A DNA stretch of 64,000 nucleotides from Lytechinus pictus (lineage: Eukaryota; Echinodermata; Echinoidea; Temnopleuroida; Toxopneustidae). The notes under the pieces were generated by a model. It saw only the letters and a list, made by a program, of their open reading frames with translations. It was not told the DNA's origin and did no database searches. Positions 49,501 to 60,150 of the stretch are shown piece after piece; position 1 is the first letter of the stretch, and each line of letters opens with the position of its first letter. A program made the position numbers and the translations under genes. The stretch covers positions 19,929,501 to 19,993,500 of the forward strand of contig NC_087253.1 in assembly GCF_037042905.1 (NCBI RefSeq). Reading direction: 5' to 3'.

Positions 49501-52500
49501 AACTTATGTTCGAAAGGAGAATCAGAAGTACAATGGATCAGGTCCGTCCAAACCTGCACAAGTCGGTTCAGAAGCAGCAATCTGCAATGAAACAGGCGGC
49601 AGACAGGCGCTCAAAGATGAGACAGTTCAAGTTGAATGATACTGTCGCGGTGAAGAACTTTGCAGCCGGACCAACTTGGCTCAGAGGAATAGTAACCGAA
49701 ACACTCAATGAAGTCATGTACGTGATCGAGTTACAGGATGGTAGAGAGGTACGCCGCCATGTGGATCACATTAGACTTTACACTCTATCGCATGAAAATG
49801 ATCATGACAAGGAAGAAATGCCTGATCAGTACACCAATCTACAACCAGAGATTCTGATTCAACAGACCATGGACCTATTATCGTAATAGGTCCATGAACA
49901 GACGCAGTATCCAAGCCAGACAACAGAGAATCCCAATATGGCACCCAGTTCTAGCGAATCCTTAATTCCAAACAATGAACAGAGTAGCGCTGATACTACA
50001 GCCATGTCACAGCAGATCCAAACAGAGTCTCTAAGTGATTCTGATGGAGCTGTCATGCCAAACATGCCACATTCTCAGGTCATGTCAGAAAGACGAATGT
50101 CCACCCGGTAGTCAAAGACACCCTCAAAGTTAAGAGATTTCATTGTTTATCATTGAATCTATCTGTAGCAGCTAAAACAAAGCAAATAATAAAAAAAAAA
50201 AAAAAAAAAAAGCTGTTTGCATGATTGTAAATAGTTGTTGGATATACAGTTAGGAGAAACAATCATAGCCACGTTAGAAGGCTTCTAGTTGGTATTGATA
50301 CTAATTTGTAAAGAAAAGGAAAGGGGTATGTTTTAAATTGGTAATTCAATTTGATAGTTGAATGATTTTGAAAAGAAATTGAGGGTGGAGAGAAGAATGA
50401 AGTTTTAAAGGTAGAAAGAAATAGTGTTACCTTTGAATTTGATATGGATGAAAATAATGACAATCATAAGTGTTGTAATTTTGAAAGTTTGTTTTATTGG
50501 AGAAACATGAAAAGCACATAACTCGCATTGTATATAGTACACTAGTCTGAGATTTAAAAAATAATGTCATAGATTTTAGCCGTCATATGAGTCGTGAACA
50601 TTGTATTTGGAGTCATTCACGAGACACTATTCATTGATGTAAACACATTTATGCAAACTTATTGATAAGGTTTAGTATGATACAGTCTTAAGGATTACAT
50701 TATTATATCCTGATTCATGTGATAAGAGTCACACAGTTTATGCTAGTGAACAATTAACAGATAACAATGAAGTAAAAGGCCACGTGTAGCTATTTCTTTA
50801 TAAAGTGAGATTTAGGATGAAGTATATTCAAAGAGGTTAGTTTGAAATAGCCATTTATGTTTAATTGATTATGGTCAATTGTTGAGTAAGCAAAGTATTA
50901 TGGCGAAGTTTAGCCTAGCATGCCTAGTTTAATATTACTGTTATCTGATTACAAGTTATACAGTGTTACTTGCTTTACCTAGTGTTATACATGGGTAGTG
51001 AATGTATTACATTAGCCGATTGAAATGAAGCAGGATATGCTCCCAATTAAAAGGGGAGGAATGTGATGTATGGAAATGAAGACTAACCACGCAAGCTTGA
51101 TGTGCAGCCTTGTACGCATGCGCGTGAGAGAGCAAGATGGCGTAACATTAAATGGCAGACACTGCTCAACATCGCTGTGCTATTATCTCATTATTATATA
51201 TCCCTTTAAGAACCACATCACAAGAACATAACAATATTTTTTTTTCTTTTACTTAGCTAATAAATTGTGACAGCTCCGAACTACTGAGATCTTACCATGG
51301 AGGTATTCTCTCACTACGGATTACTATTGAATCAGCAAATGTGCCATCTACGATGGATGTCTGATGAAGCTGGCAGAGCCGCACAATTGGAAAGCTTTGC
51401 CAACGCTAACCCCAAAAGGCAACATTTTATGATTGTGAATAAAAGTATGTTTCTTTTGTGTTCTTATGCAACATGCTACCGAGATGATATTATAATCATT
51501 TTAATCATTTTCACATAGGAAATGTCCCTTACACACGTAGGTCCATGACACGATATTCATGGTCTGCTTAAAGATCCAGCATGTCCAGGGGGAGTGGGCA
51601 CATCCAGCTGGTACCCCCTTTTAAGATTCATAATCAAAATTTTTAATGTAAATATGTTGTTCTTACACAAGTGTGTCCCCCTTTTGAAAGTCACAGCATA
51701 TATTTTTAATTGGAGTATGTCGTTAATACACAAGTGAGGACCTTTTATTTTGCTTGTTAAAATTTTCCACGGGAAAATGTGTCCCCCTTATGAAAAATCC
51801 TGCATCCGCCCCTAGTCTGCTACACTGTATTCAACATTAACCCAAGTTGTTTTTTACGGGGAAACTAATTTTCCCTTTCCCAATTCATGGTGAAAATAAT
51901 AAAATCACCGAAATAAGCAATTTCACGGTGAGAATTTACCACTGCTAGTATAGCCAGGAATGTTTTGTTAAAAGGATTAAATTTTCTGGCAACTAGCTTG
52001 GTAATTTTTCACTATTACCTTTACGATGCGCTGTAAAAATTATGCGATTAACCTCATTTTAGTAAAATTTCTTCTTTTATCCGAGTAAAATTGCAGTTTT
52101 CCCGTAATAACCCCATAGCACGCACGTACTTTTTCACAGTGTATTATTATAGCTCCATGGAATTAAGTTTCAACGCTACCTCAGCATCAAAGCTCATCTA
52201 CAACGGTACTACAAGGCAATCATCTATTATGTTTAGAAAATGTTTTGGAAATGCTTACTTTACATCAAATGATTTCATCCTAATGGCCAATGATTCAGTG
52301 AGCCCCTCCATGGCATGTTTAGAAGCACAATACGTCTCATAAAATGGATAACCTGAAGCAAGTTATAAAAAAAGAAAAAGAACCTTGGTCAATGCTTAAT
52401 TTCTTTGGCAAACATGTGCATGAGTATTTATAATTGGTTGTTCCGGTTCTAATGCAACTTCTTTTTGCAATGATTATAATACAAAAATGAATAAATAAAT

Positions 52501-54706
52501 AGATTAATAAATAAATAATAAAAGAATGAATAAATAAAAATAATAGATAAATTATAAATAAATAAATTTGTATGTACACATACATTGTAAGAAAAAATGC
52601 CATATTTTTAATGGGGAAACCGTCATATCCAACACAAAGAACACCCCAATCCCACGGTGAAAAAAATACGTAAAGACTTCAAAAAGTATAATTAACCCGT
52701 AAAAAAAACCGATGGAAAGCAATTGGGCAAGTTGAAAAGACTTCACCGTAAAAGGAATACGGTAAATTCCTGGCATCCAGAACATGATGATGGAAACGAA
52801 GATTTTCATCTCTGGTGTGGAGCATTGCTGAAAAGTTGTTTGTATTGTTTGTTTGTTTGTATTATTTCCATTTAAAAATAATCAAATATATGTTCAAATT
52901 TAACAAATCGTATACTTCATATAAAATATGGAGGATGGCCCATTTTAGCGGTATTAAAAGTACTTTTGTTCTTCCATGGGGCCCTTTAAAACGTAAATAC
53001 ATGCATATACAAATATATATATAATTACAAACATATACGCAAAAATTAATCGAATACATTACAAGAAAGAAAATACAAAGACAATCACCGCAGCAACGCT
53101 TCATGAACTTGTCTTCACTCTAGCGCCAATTCCATTCGCAACTGGCAACTTTTAGTTAGAATGAAATCTATGTGCAAAACATTTGCCTTTAGATTATAAA
53201 ACTATCAAAAACCAAATGCTGTAGAATTTTAGAGCTTATCAGGTACCCCAACAAAGGAACTAACGCTGATGATATAGCATTCTGAGCGTCGTTATTCAAT
53301 TTCATGTAGAAAATACTTGTATAATCCTAACAAATCCATAAGTTGTCTCCGGCGCAACTCTCTCGTCTTTCAGTGGGGGGGGGGGGGGAATATTAAAACA
53401 AAAACTAAATATTAAAGGACAAGTCCACCCCAACAAAAAATTGATTTGAATAAAAAAGAGAAAAATCCAACAAGCACAGCACTGAAAATTTCAACAAGAT
53501 CGGATGTAAAATAAGAAAGTTATGACATTTTAAAGTTTCGCTTAGTTTCACAAAAACAGTTATATGCACATTCTGGTTGGTATGCAAATGAGGAGACTGA
53601 TGACGTCATCCACTCACTATTTTTTTTTTTTTATCATACGAAATATGAAATATTTTAATTTTCTCCACATTGTCAAGTGAAACATTGATAAATTCCTCCC
53701 TGAATATGTGGAATAAGCATTGTTTAATACTATATGATTCAGTCAAGTCGGTCCCTATATGATCAAATCTGTAGAAAATGAAATACTGTATAATTCAAAC
53801 AATAAAAAACAAAAGAAATAGTAAGTTATGGACATCATCGACTGACTCATTTGCATGTCACTGAGTTGTGCATATCATTGTTTTGTGAAAAATGAGCGAA
53901 ACTTTAAAATTCCATAACTTTCTTATTTTACATCCGATTTTGATGAAATTTTCAGTGTTATGCTAGTTTGATTTTTCTTTATTTATTCAAATCAATATTT
54001 TGCTGGGGTGGAATTGACCTTTAAAGATACGGCTTAGTGCTTACCAGCGACCCCTGCAACGGAACTAACGTTGATGACGTGTCCCGAACGTTGTTCTTTC
54101 ATGTAAGGTAGAACTGCTCGTATAACCCTAACCGGTCCAAAGAAGTTCGTCTCCAACACATCTCGAATGTCATGCATTGAGGAATACTCAATTGGGTCGA
54201 ATGAAGCTATACCAGCGTTGTTAACTGCAATAGTTGTGAGAGATGAAAATGAGGGCTTGAGAGTTTGCTCCTAGATTTCCTTGATTTGAAAAATTTGTCA
54301 GATATTTGCAAAGATAAATCGTTCCCCGAACTGTTCTTCTCACTCTTTCCTGTTTTTTGTACCTTTCTACATGCACATCCGTATTTCCCATCTTTCTATC
54401 ATCATCACCATCGTCGTCGTCGTGATCGTCGTAATCATCATCATCGTCATCATCATCATCGTCATCATCACCATCATCATTATCATCATCATCTTCTTCA
54501 TCATCATCACTATCGTCATATTCATAAATATCAGTAGTAGTAGTAATAGTAGTAGTACCTACGTAGCAGCAGCAGTAGCCGCCGCAGAAGCAACAGCAGT
54601 AGAAGTATTATTGGTAGTATTAGCAGTAGCAGCAGTAGAAGAAGAAGGAGAAGCAGCAACAGCAGCAGCAGCAGAAATAGTAGTAGTAGTAGTAGTAGTA
54701 GTAGCC

Positions 54707-54754
<48 letters not shown>

Positions 54755-54757
54755 TTA

Positions 54758-54819
<62 letters not shown>

Positions 54820-54851
54820 TAGTAGTAGTAGTAGTAGTAGTAGTAGTATTA

Positions 54852-54916
<65 letters not shown>

Positions 54917-55330
54917 TAGTAGTAGCAGTAGTAGTACTAGTAGTAGTAGTAATAGTAGTAGTAGTAGTAGCACCAGCATGCAGCAACAAAATAGGGTAGA
55001 AGAATGGGCAGTAGTGATAATCATGGTAATAGTAGCAGTAACATAACTAGCAATGATATGATTACCAACAATGTCGATTCGACCATGTTCGTCGATGATT
55101 TCACTGACAGCATTTTTCACCGACTCATCGCTTTTGACGTCAAGAGGACGAATCAAAATCGTATCGTTGAGGGCGCTATCCGCCGCTTCCTGGAGAGGCC
55201 CTTTCTTCCCAAGGTTTCTCATGGTCGAATAAACCAAAAACCTTTTTGCTGCGTCCTTTCCTAGTTTGACTGCCAGATTGAGACCAATGCCCGATGAACA
55301 TCCCGTGATCAGCGAAATTTTTTGTGCCAT
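37566..55330 (-). CDS. rdh8-like: Retinol dehydrogenase 8 / 17-beta-HSD1-like SDR, copy 2
   Basis: Exons 55330-55066, 54224-54045, 52352-52259, 40594-40460, 37788-37566, the same lengths and phases as copy 1, giving 298 residues with no break. All SDR landmarks are kept: TGCSSGIG (9-16), NNAG (90-93), N115, S143, Y156, K160, PGPVDT (186-191). Differences I could read include S142 where copy 1 has T142, DPIEYSSM for NPIEYSPM near 98-105, and QLDVLRTHAR for QLEILRIHAR near 215-225. The last exon has YVDTRVAKKL for FVDSRVSKKL. The changes are mostly conservative, suggesting both copies are constrained. Intron 3 has grown to 11.7 kb through a foldback element and an LTR element, which may affect splicing. 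An acceptor-like CAAGAG just upstream of the start mirrors copy 1. Confidence 0.87.
37841..38563 (+). mobile_element. 5'-truncated LINE 3' end in intron 4 of RDH copy 2
   Basis: 723 bp flanked by an exact 13-bp duplication TTGAGAATAGTGA (37828-37840 and 38564-38576). Unit 1 has a single such phrase near 14873. The 5' part is a frame with LCKRGISNDNLC and C-x-K-x2-HFLLTC, resembling the C-terminal zinc-binding segment of a LINE. The 3' end is an AATAAA-containing A-rich tail. The middle holds a GC-rich hairpin (38326-38417). Confidence 0.85.
38640..40455. other. Intron 4 of RDH copy 2
   Basis: Collinear with parts of 14930-17905. Simple repeats: GAT (38700-38755), AAT (39030-39090) and a long AAT/GAT stretch (40190-40440). 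The SINE-like repeat at 38755-38960 matches 15050-15250. No exon. Confidence 0.55.
41058..45764. mobile_element. 4.7-kb foldback element with internal inverted arrays
   Basis: Ends TAGTCCGGGGGCTGGGAG and, inverted, TAGTCAGGGGGCTGGGAG, with the 3-bp duplication TAA outside both (41055-41057, 45765-45767). The paralogous intron has one TAA at the empty site (near 18505). About 1 kb at each end is a near-identical inverted repeat. Between them lie ~210-bp tandem units: four facing one way (42.06-42.81 kb), ten facing the other (42.82-44.76 kb). No transposase frame. The TAA duplication would suit the PIF/Harbinger group (TWA), tentatively. Confidence 0.9.
42060..44760. repeat. Fourteen ~210-bp units in two opposed arrays
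   Basis: Landmark phrase GGGTAGGCTTCGATGTGCC, or its relative, recurs at about 42822, 43042, 43250, 43469, 43672, 43880, 44082, 44295, 44505 and 44714. Its inverse is at about 42100, 42305, 42513 and 42727. Each unit also has an AAGTGGTTTTAAGACAA phrase and a GGGGCTCCAAAATGGCGAAT-like phrase. The orientation switch is near 42815. Confidence 0.85.
45916..46088 (+). repeat. 5' LTR
   Basis: Starts TGTGATGTATGG and ends ATTAACA. It differs from the 3' LTR at about ten positions, so the insertion is not recent. It contains CAAGATGGCG at about 45987. Confidence 0.9.
46089..47510 (+). other. 5' leader of the LTR element
   Basis: No open frame of note. It begins with the primer-binding-like ATTTGGCGACGAGGATGC. 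The AGCCCAGCCCAGC-type repeats near 46515 and many AAGACTAAG phrases are low complexity. Confidence 0.6.
47511..48602 (+). pseudogene. gag-protease remnant of the LTR element
   Basis: The frame starts MASQHIGSVPKL and has Ty3/gypsy gag character. It is interrupted by a TGA where arginine is expected near 47591 and by other stops and a shift near 47870-47905. A complete C-x2-C-x4-H-x4-C zinc knuckle lies at 48200-48241. The second knuckle has its first cysteine turned into TGA (48260-48262). The protease active site reads DTRS instead of the usual DTG(S/A). A C-K-T-C-Q-E-H-Q segment at the end belongs to the integrase zinc-binding domain, showing that everything between protease and integrase has been lost. 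Confidence 0.85.
48603..49045 (-). mobile_element. tRNA-derived SINE inside the LTR element
   Basis: Read on the minus strand it starts near 49045 with an A-box-like TGGCTCAGTCGG and a B box GGTTCGAGTCC, then a long body and an (ATC)n tail at 48603-48615. A TATAGCGC-type phrase lies near the tail, as in other repeats here. It interrupts the integrase frame between the zinc-binding segment and the catalytic core. No clear target duplication was found. Confidence 0.8.
49047..49890 (+). pseudogene. Integrase remnant of the LTR element
   Basis: The catalytic core is recognisable: RIHIDYAY with the first Asp, TDNGTQF with the second, and SSNGLAERAV with the Glu. A shift near 49336 puts the Glu-containing part in another frame from the first two. 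The C-terminal part (49380-49886) includes the usual LRGIVTE and RRHVDHIR phrases. It is closest to the gypsy-type integrases of invertebrate Ty3/gypsy elements and cannot be active. Confidence 0.88.
49891..51061 (+). other. 3' non-coding part of the LTR element
   Basis: No envelope or other frame. An A-run at 50190-50210 and the polypurine tract just before 51062 are the only features. Confidence 0.6.
51062..51233 (+). repeat. 3' LTR
   Basis: Direct copy of the 5' LTR, preceded by AAAAGGGGAGGAA and followed by the ATATT duplication. Confidence 0.9.
51274..51418 (+). pseudogene. Broken copy of the antisense exon-like block
   Basis: Homologous to 18702-18855. It keeps the acceptor (TTGTGACAG) but has TGA after PNY, a 9-bp deletion, several substitutions and a lost donor (AAAAG|GCAAC). 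The frame after the deletion is still open to the end. Confidence 0.55.
51590..52140. repeat. MITE-like repeats, unit 2 copy
   Basis: Partner of 19000-19600: G-rich phrase near 51585, then the TTTTTTACGGGGAAACTAAT segment. Older than the duplication. Confidence 0.5.
53416..54020. mobile_element. TTAA-flanked MITE in intron 2 of RDH copy 2
   Basis: 605 bp with inverted ends AGGACAAGTCCACCCC and AGGTCAATTCCACCCC (inverted right), extending about 190 bp. TTAA flanks it at 53412-53415 and 54021-54024; unit 1 has a single TTAA near 22951. The TTAA target is that of piggyBac-like transposases. Its right end is only 25 bases from the exon 2 donor. Confidence 0.88.
54395..54535. repeat. CAT/CGT trinucleotide repeat
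   Basis: Interrupted ATC/GTC repeat in intron 1 of copy 2, matching the shorter tract near 23325 in copy 1. Confidence 0.75.
54530..54975. repeat. Near-pure (GTA)n expansion in intron 1 of RDH copy 2
   Basis: About 445 bp of GTA/TAG with a few AT interruptions and some GCA units at the left. It ends about 90 bases from the exon 1 donor. It accounts for most of the 289-bp length difference between intron 1 of the two copies. Confidence 0.9.
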
Positions 55331-55399
55331 TTCTTATATTTTTGCTTGGTTATCTCTTGGGAGAAAAGACGAATAATAAATCAATTGTAAATTGTCACA

Positions 55400-56260
55400 A
55401 TTTTTTAAACATTTTTAAAGAGGGTTTACTGAAGTATGCAACCACTTTATAGTTTTAAGTAAATAGGTATTGATCAAATCTTCTTCCATGTCAGGCGAAA
55501 AAAACAAATTAATATAAAAAACATACAAAAATATGATGTCTCAGGCGAACATGCCTCCTATTTCCCATGTTTAAATGAATTCCATGAAATTAAGTTTTCA
55601 TGAATAAAATTGATAATAAATTCATCTGTACATTTATTATATATACCTGTACTAAAATCAGGAAAAAAATCATTGATTTTCATACTGGCTTATGCAAGAA
55701 AAATATTTTCAGTCATTATTATTGTGATTGTAGATTTCCTCTTTTATATCACTCAGGGTCCCACATAATGACATCGTATATATTTTAGACATTTTCACTC
55801 CAGAATAATCAAAATCCACTCTCAAAAGATGCACATCCCACTCCAAAATGACTGGTTGCTCGTCTCACTCTGAGGGGAGAGTGGTTATAGATCAAGGGTC
55901 CATCTTACAAAGAGTTGTGATTGATCCGATCAATCACAACTATCGACAGTCAGCAATGTCAACAGCTATTATGCATGTTTGTTCAAAACATTTTCTATCT
56001 AAGTACGATGTATATTCTTGCAGTCACTGTTTTCTTGAAAATTCCTTGTGCTTCTCTTTGTTTGCAAAGGACGCTGTGTAAACTTCCCGTGGAAATAATT
56101 AAAGACATTGATGGATTTCCATACAGTTACGATTGATTGGATCAATCATAAATCTTTGTAAGATGGGGCCCTGATTAGCTCTTTTGCATTTAGAGTGAAT
56201 AGTCGGTTATATCGCCCAACAACTTTTGTGAAACGGTCCCTATGACTTTAGAATACCGGC
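55400..56260. other. Upstream of RDH copy 2; contains a MITE
   Basis: Sequence specific to unit 2. 55893-56173 is a MITE-like element with ends CAAGGGTCCATCTTACAAAG and, inverted, CAGGGCCCCATCTTACAAAG, followed on both sides by TGATTGATC words. No gene. Confidence 0.6.
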
Positions 56261-57289
56261 CAATGACTTTCACCAGCTTCAAACTGATCTTCCGCCATCA
56301 CCGCGCCTAGTTAGATTAAAATAAAGCACCTCTTCCTATCAAGATGAGTTTTAAAAAAGAAAATATGCAATAAAAACCCTCTAGAACTAATTGTTAAAGG
56401 TTTTACAGTATACCGACTGACCTGACAATGATTACACAAAGTTGTTTCGAACCTGCTGTCCTACACCTCTCACAGCCAATGTATGCGGTCCTCTATATAA
56501 CTTTAAAGTACTTATATCAATAGTGCATGGAGTTATTTTTATGCCTATATACTTTGGCATTGACCAGGAGCAGATCCAGTTTATTTTTAATGGGGGTACT
56601 ATTTCATGGACGTGGAGGGGGAGGGGCTCTATTCCTGGTAGAACTAGAGTGGAAGACTTTAAACTTGAACCATGAGCTTTGTTTTGGTTATAAATTGACA
56701 TTTTGCTATCCAAAGTTCAATATGCACGCAAAAAAATCTTGAAAGTTTACAAAGTACATAAAACGATTTCTTACAGCGAAGTCCATTCTATTATTTTTCT
56801 TTATATATTAAAATGTAATATTCTCAGAATAATGGGAATTACCACTTTTCCTTGACAATCAATGATTTTGTACACATTGTAAAAAAAAGAAGAAAAACTC
56901 CGAGTATTTCTTCAATCATCATTGATTTGTAAAGTGGCCTTTTCTCTGAAAACAATGAATGAATATTGTACCTATGCAATCATTGATCACAAATATTATA
57001 TTTTACCAATTTATCGACATTAAGCTTGGTGTAAAGAATCAATTAACATATTAAAATGCAGCTTTCAGATTAACGACCCTACTTGACGCGGTTATTTGGC
57101 AGAAACATCAGAAACATTGTAATGTGCTTGCGCAGAAAATACAGTTTTCCCATATCTTGCGCATGCGCATTGTATAATTTTAGGGCATGATGATCCTGCA
57201 TTCAGGGCATCTGCCTCGAAAGTCCACATTTTTTGTTAATTACTAGTAAGTACAGCGATTTATTTTGGGTATCAAAATATTACCTACAC
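56260..57289. other. Intergenic, collinear with unit 1
   Basis: Matches 24940-25920. No gene recognised. Confidence 0.5.
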
Positions 57290-57838
57290 TGTACAAAAAT
57301 ATTGGGTTAAATTTAAACCAGTATACGACGGTAATTATGTGTCCACCTAATTTGGGGTAGCATTTTACCCAATGCGTGAAACATTATTGTCCAGTAAGGT
57401 TAAAAAATAATAATAATTATACTTGCTTATATAGCGCTTAACACTTACTTTGTCAGAAGTCTCTAAGCGCTCTACAGTATATGCAGCATAATTACCCTGG
57501 CTTTAGCAGTGCAGCTGTTACGCGCGCTGCGTTTCAAGGAATAAATTCCTGCCAGGTACCCATTTACCTCACCTGGGTTGAGTGCAGCACATTGTGGATC
57601 AATTTCTTGCTGAAGGAAATTACGCCATGGTTGGGATTCGAACCCACGACCTTCTGTTTCAAAGTCCGGAGACTAATCCACTGGGCCACAACGCTCCGTA
57701 AGAGCAATTAATATAGAATGGGCAAAATTCTCATCACACTGGATAAATGAAAATTGCCAAAATATATGCCCTATGTTGGTTGGACACAAAATTACCTCAT
57801 GGATCATTTTTACCCAATATTTTTTTTAGAGTGAAAAT
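57290..57838. mobile_element. MITE, unit 2 copy, interrupted by a SINE
   Basis: Partner of 25923-26176, with matching inverted ends (CACTGTACAAAAATATTGGG). The SINE at 57404-57698 lies in the middle. Confidence 0.65.
57404..57698 (-). mobile_element. tRNA-derived SINE inserted in a MITE
   Basis: On the minus strand the head has TGGCCCAGTGG (A box) and GGTTCGAATCC (B box) with tRNA-like spacing. The 3' end has GCGCTTAGAGACTTCTGACA, GCGCTATATAAG and an (ATT)n tail. The paralogous MITE in unit 1 is uninterrupted, so this insertion followed the duplication. Confidence 0.85.
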
Positions 57839-58560
57839 GACGATGAATGTCTTAATACGTAATGTCCAAACGGTGACAAATTACCATATAACCTGTATGT
57901 ATAGTTTGGCTACCCCCACCGCCCCACAAAAATAAGATAAAATAAATAATTGCACTATTCCATTTCATTGTTTGATCTTATCAATGCAAGTGCCCCAAAA
58001 CTTTGAAATGTGAAGGACATAAACTAAAGATGCTAAAACGTTATTGAAAAATATATATATAAGACCCGTGGAACAGAACAGCTACAGGATTTATTGACGG
58101 ATTATTGAGAGGGGGGGGGGGGGGGTGGCAGACACGGTTCTACAGGGCGGTTGAAAAAAAAACAACTGAAAAGTCTGCTATGAGGATCCTTCAAATTTTG
58201 GTTATGATTGATAAACTTTATGTTTCGACAAGTAGGTCACAGTACTTTCCGATATCTTCAGTACCTATATATAACTTAAATCAATCATTGTGAAAGCAAT
58301 TGTTTACACAATTTTTAAGCAAACAGAAAAAAACATATCTGTTTAAACAAGGATTGATTAAACTTTTAGCAAATACGATGATGTTGGTGATGATTAATAT
58401 ACATTTGGTTTTTTAGTGATCATGTTGGTCATATTTTACATAATAATGATATTTAAGATATTATATAACGACAATTAAAATATATAAAAAAAACGAATAA
58501 TATATATTTCCTGGCTTTTTGCGGCCATTCATACGTAGACAGGTCATGGACTCTCAATGC

Positions 58561-58753
58561 CACTGGCAGGTCCACGGGAGGAAAACCCGGATCGTGCCCC
58601 CCCCCCCCCTTTTGAGAGGCACAATTTAAATTTGTAATGTAAAAATGCCGTTAAAACACAAGTGTGCCCCCATTTTTTTTTTTTTTTGGCTTGTCAAATT
58701 TTTCCTCGGGAAAATGTATTACCCCCCCTTGGAAAATCCGAGATCCGCCCCTG
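58561..58753. mobile_element. hAT-like MITE, 193 bp
   Basis: Ends CACTGGCAGGTCCACGGG and, inverted, CAGGGGCGGATCTCGG; exact octamer CTCAATGC at 58553-58560 and 58754-58761. A damaged copy of its left end is at 27368 in unit 1, so it predates the duplication. Confidence 0.8.
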
Positions 58754-59047
58754 CTCAATGCTTTATATTTTATAAGCAAGCTGAGTTCAACGTGATTTTC
58801 TTAGCCCAAACACTATGGGGCACTTGAAAAGTCTGCTATCTCAAGTTTAGGGTACTTCAAATGTATTAATAAATTGTTAATGAACTTTATGTTTCGACAA
58901 GAAGGTCACATCTCTTCCCGATATCTTCGGTATATTCATATAGGACCTATATATATGATTCAGCAATCCTAAAATAACTACCAGTTGGCCCTGCAAACAT
59001 AATGTTATTATCACTCTTCTCTAATCTAAATGCTGAGTACCTAGCAA

Positions 59048-59216
59048 CAGTGGCGTACCCAGGATTTTCCAAAGGGGGGGGGGGCAAATTCGTCCGCCCA
59101 AAAATTTGACAAGCAAAAAAAAAAAGGTCTTCAACCACAAATAAAGGAATTCGTACCAGAAAAAAATTTACAAGCAAAAAAAAAAAGGTCCCCTCCCTTA
59201 GGTATATACGCTAGTT
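59048..59216. mobile_element. hAT-like MITE, 169 bp, unit 2 only
   Basis: Left end CAGTGGCGTACCCAGGATTT, right end ACGCTAGTT; exact octamer CCTAGCAA at 59040-59047 and 59217-59224. The unit 1 position (near 27920) is empty. A close relative of the 314-bp element at 28615 but at a different site, so the family moved in both units. Confidence 0.85.
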
Positions 59217-59229
59217 CCTAGCAAGACGA

Positions 59230-60010
59230 CAGGAAGTCCCATTTTTATAATTCTTTGGTATGACTCGGCCACGGATCGAACCCACGACATCCCGTGCAAT
59301 GTCAAAGACAGATATTCAATATTTTGATAATGAAGGATATACATGTACAGTATAAAGCTCATAACGAATGAGATGGTAGTGATATTGCGTATGATACAGT
59401 TTGGCTCGTTTTAGTGGTCATTATTATGTTACAATAATGACGATATTAAAGATATTTTACTCCATAACAATCATGAAAATAATGACTAATGTTTATTTCC
59501 TCGCTTGTTGCACTCGTTCGTATGTAGATAACAAGGATAATGAAAACAATGGCAGTAATATCAGGGGCGGATGCATTTTTCGCTTATAGGGAATCTGAAA
59601 AAAATATTTCCAATCACAATTTACCCGATTGGCCAACTCGCCCCCATCCGCCTGTGAGTTCAGTTGAAACAAGAATACTTTGAAGGCTGGTGATTTGCAT
59701 GTATGCTACCTGAAAATCTTTATTATGGTATACATGGTATAGAAATCACTTAATAATATTGAAAAATGAAATTTGATATTATTAGACATGTGTTTTTGGC
59801 AATCAATTTGGTTTTAGATTTTGAGGCGCCCTGTTGATGACGTCATTGGAGAAAGTTCCCAATGAAATGTTCTGAGTAAAATTCATATGGAATACTGTCA
59901 GGACATTTACTTAAAAAAACGTCAATGTTGCTTGTTATGCGATTTGATCAATTTTAAGCCGCTTTTTATATTCTCTTGCTGGCCTATATACACCTCGGGG
60001 AGGGGGTCTA
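59230..60010. other. Intergenic, collinear with unit 1
   Basis: Matches 27940-28100 and 28470-29390. A tRNA-like B-box phrase (inverted GGGTTCGATCC) lies at 59271-59281. No gene. Confidence 0.5.
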
Positions 60011-60014
60011 TGAC

Positions 60015-60150
60015 AATTGCACCGCCGACATCTGCTCCGCCGACAAATGCTCGCCGACGATTGTTATGCCGATATTTGCTCCACCAACAATCGCTCCGCG
60101 ACAATTGCTCCTCAAACAGTTGCTTCACCGAAATCTGCTCCCCAAAATGC
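60015..60150. repeat. ~18-bp GC-rich minisatellite, short allele
   Basis: Partner of 29395-29730, with about 40 percent of its length. Confidence 0.75.

Larger units (their letters stand above)
45916..51233 (+). mobile_element. Ty3/gypsy-like LTR retrotransposon, internally deleted
   Basis: 5.3 kb bounded by direct LTRs (173 and 172 bp, TG...CA) and the 5-bp duplication ATATT (45911-45915 and 51234-51238). The paralogous intron 3 of copy 1 shows the uninterrupted site near 18662. A primer-binding-like TTGGCGACGAGG follows the 5' LTR and a polypurine tract AAAAGGGGAGGAA precedes the 3' LTR. gag-protease and integrase remain as broken frames; reverse transcriptase and RNase H are missing and a SINE sits near the junction. 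Orientation is opposite to the host gene. Confidence 0.93.

Noticed and set aside
47511-49890. An intact retroviral or retrotransposon polyprotein
   Set aside because: Multiple stops, a shift in integrase, a mutated protease site and the absence of RT/RNase H show that it is defective; no envelope frame is present.
54371-54760. Ile/Val/Ala-rich 129-residue frame
   Set aside because: Translation of CAT and GTA trinucleotide repeats in intron 1.
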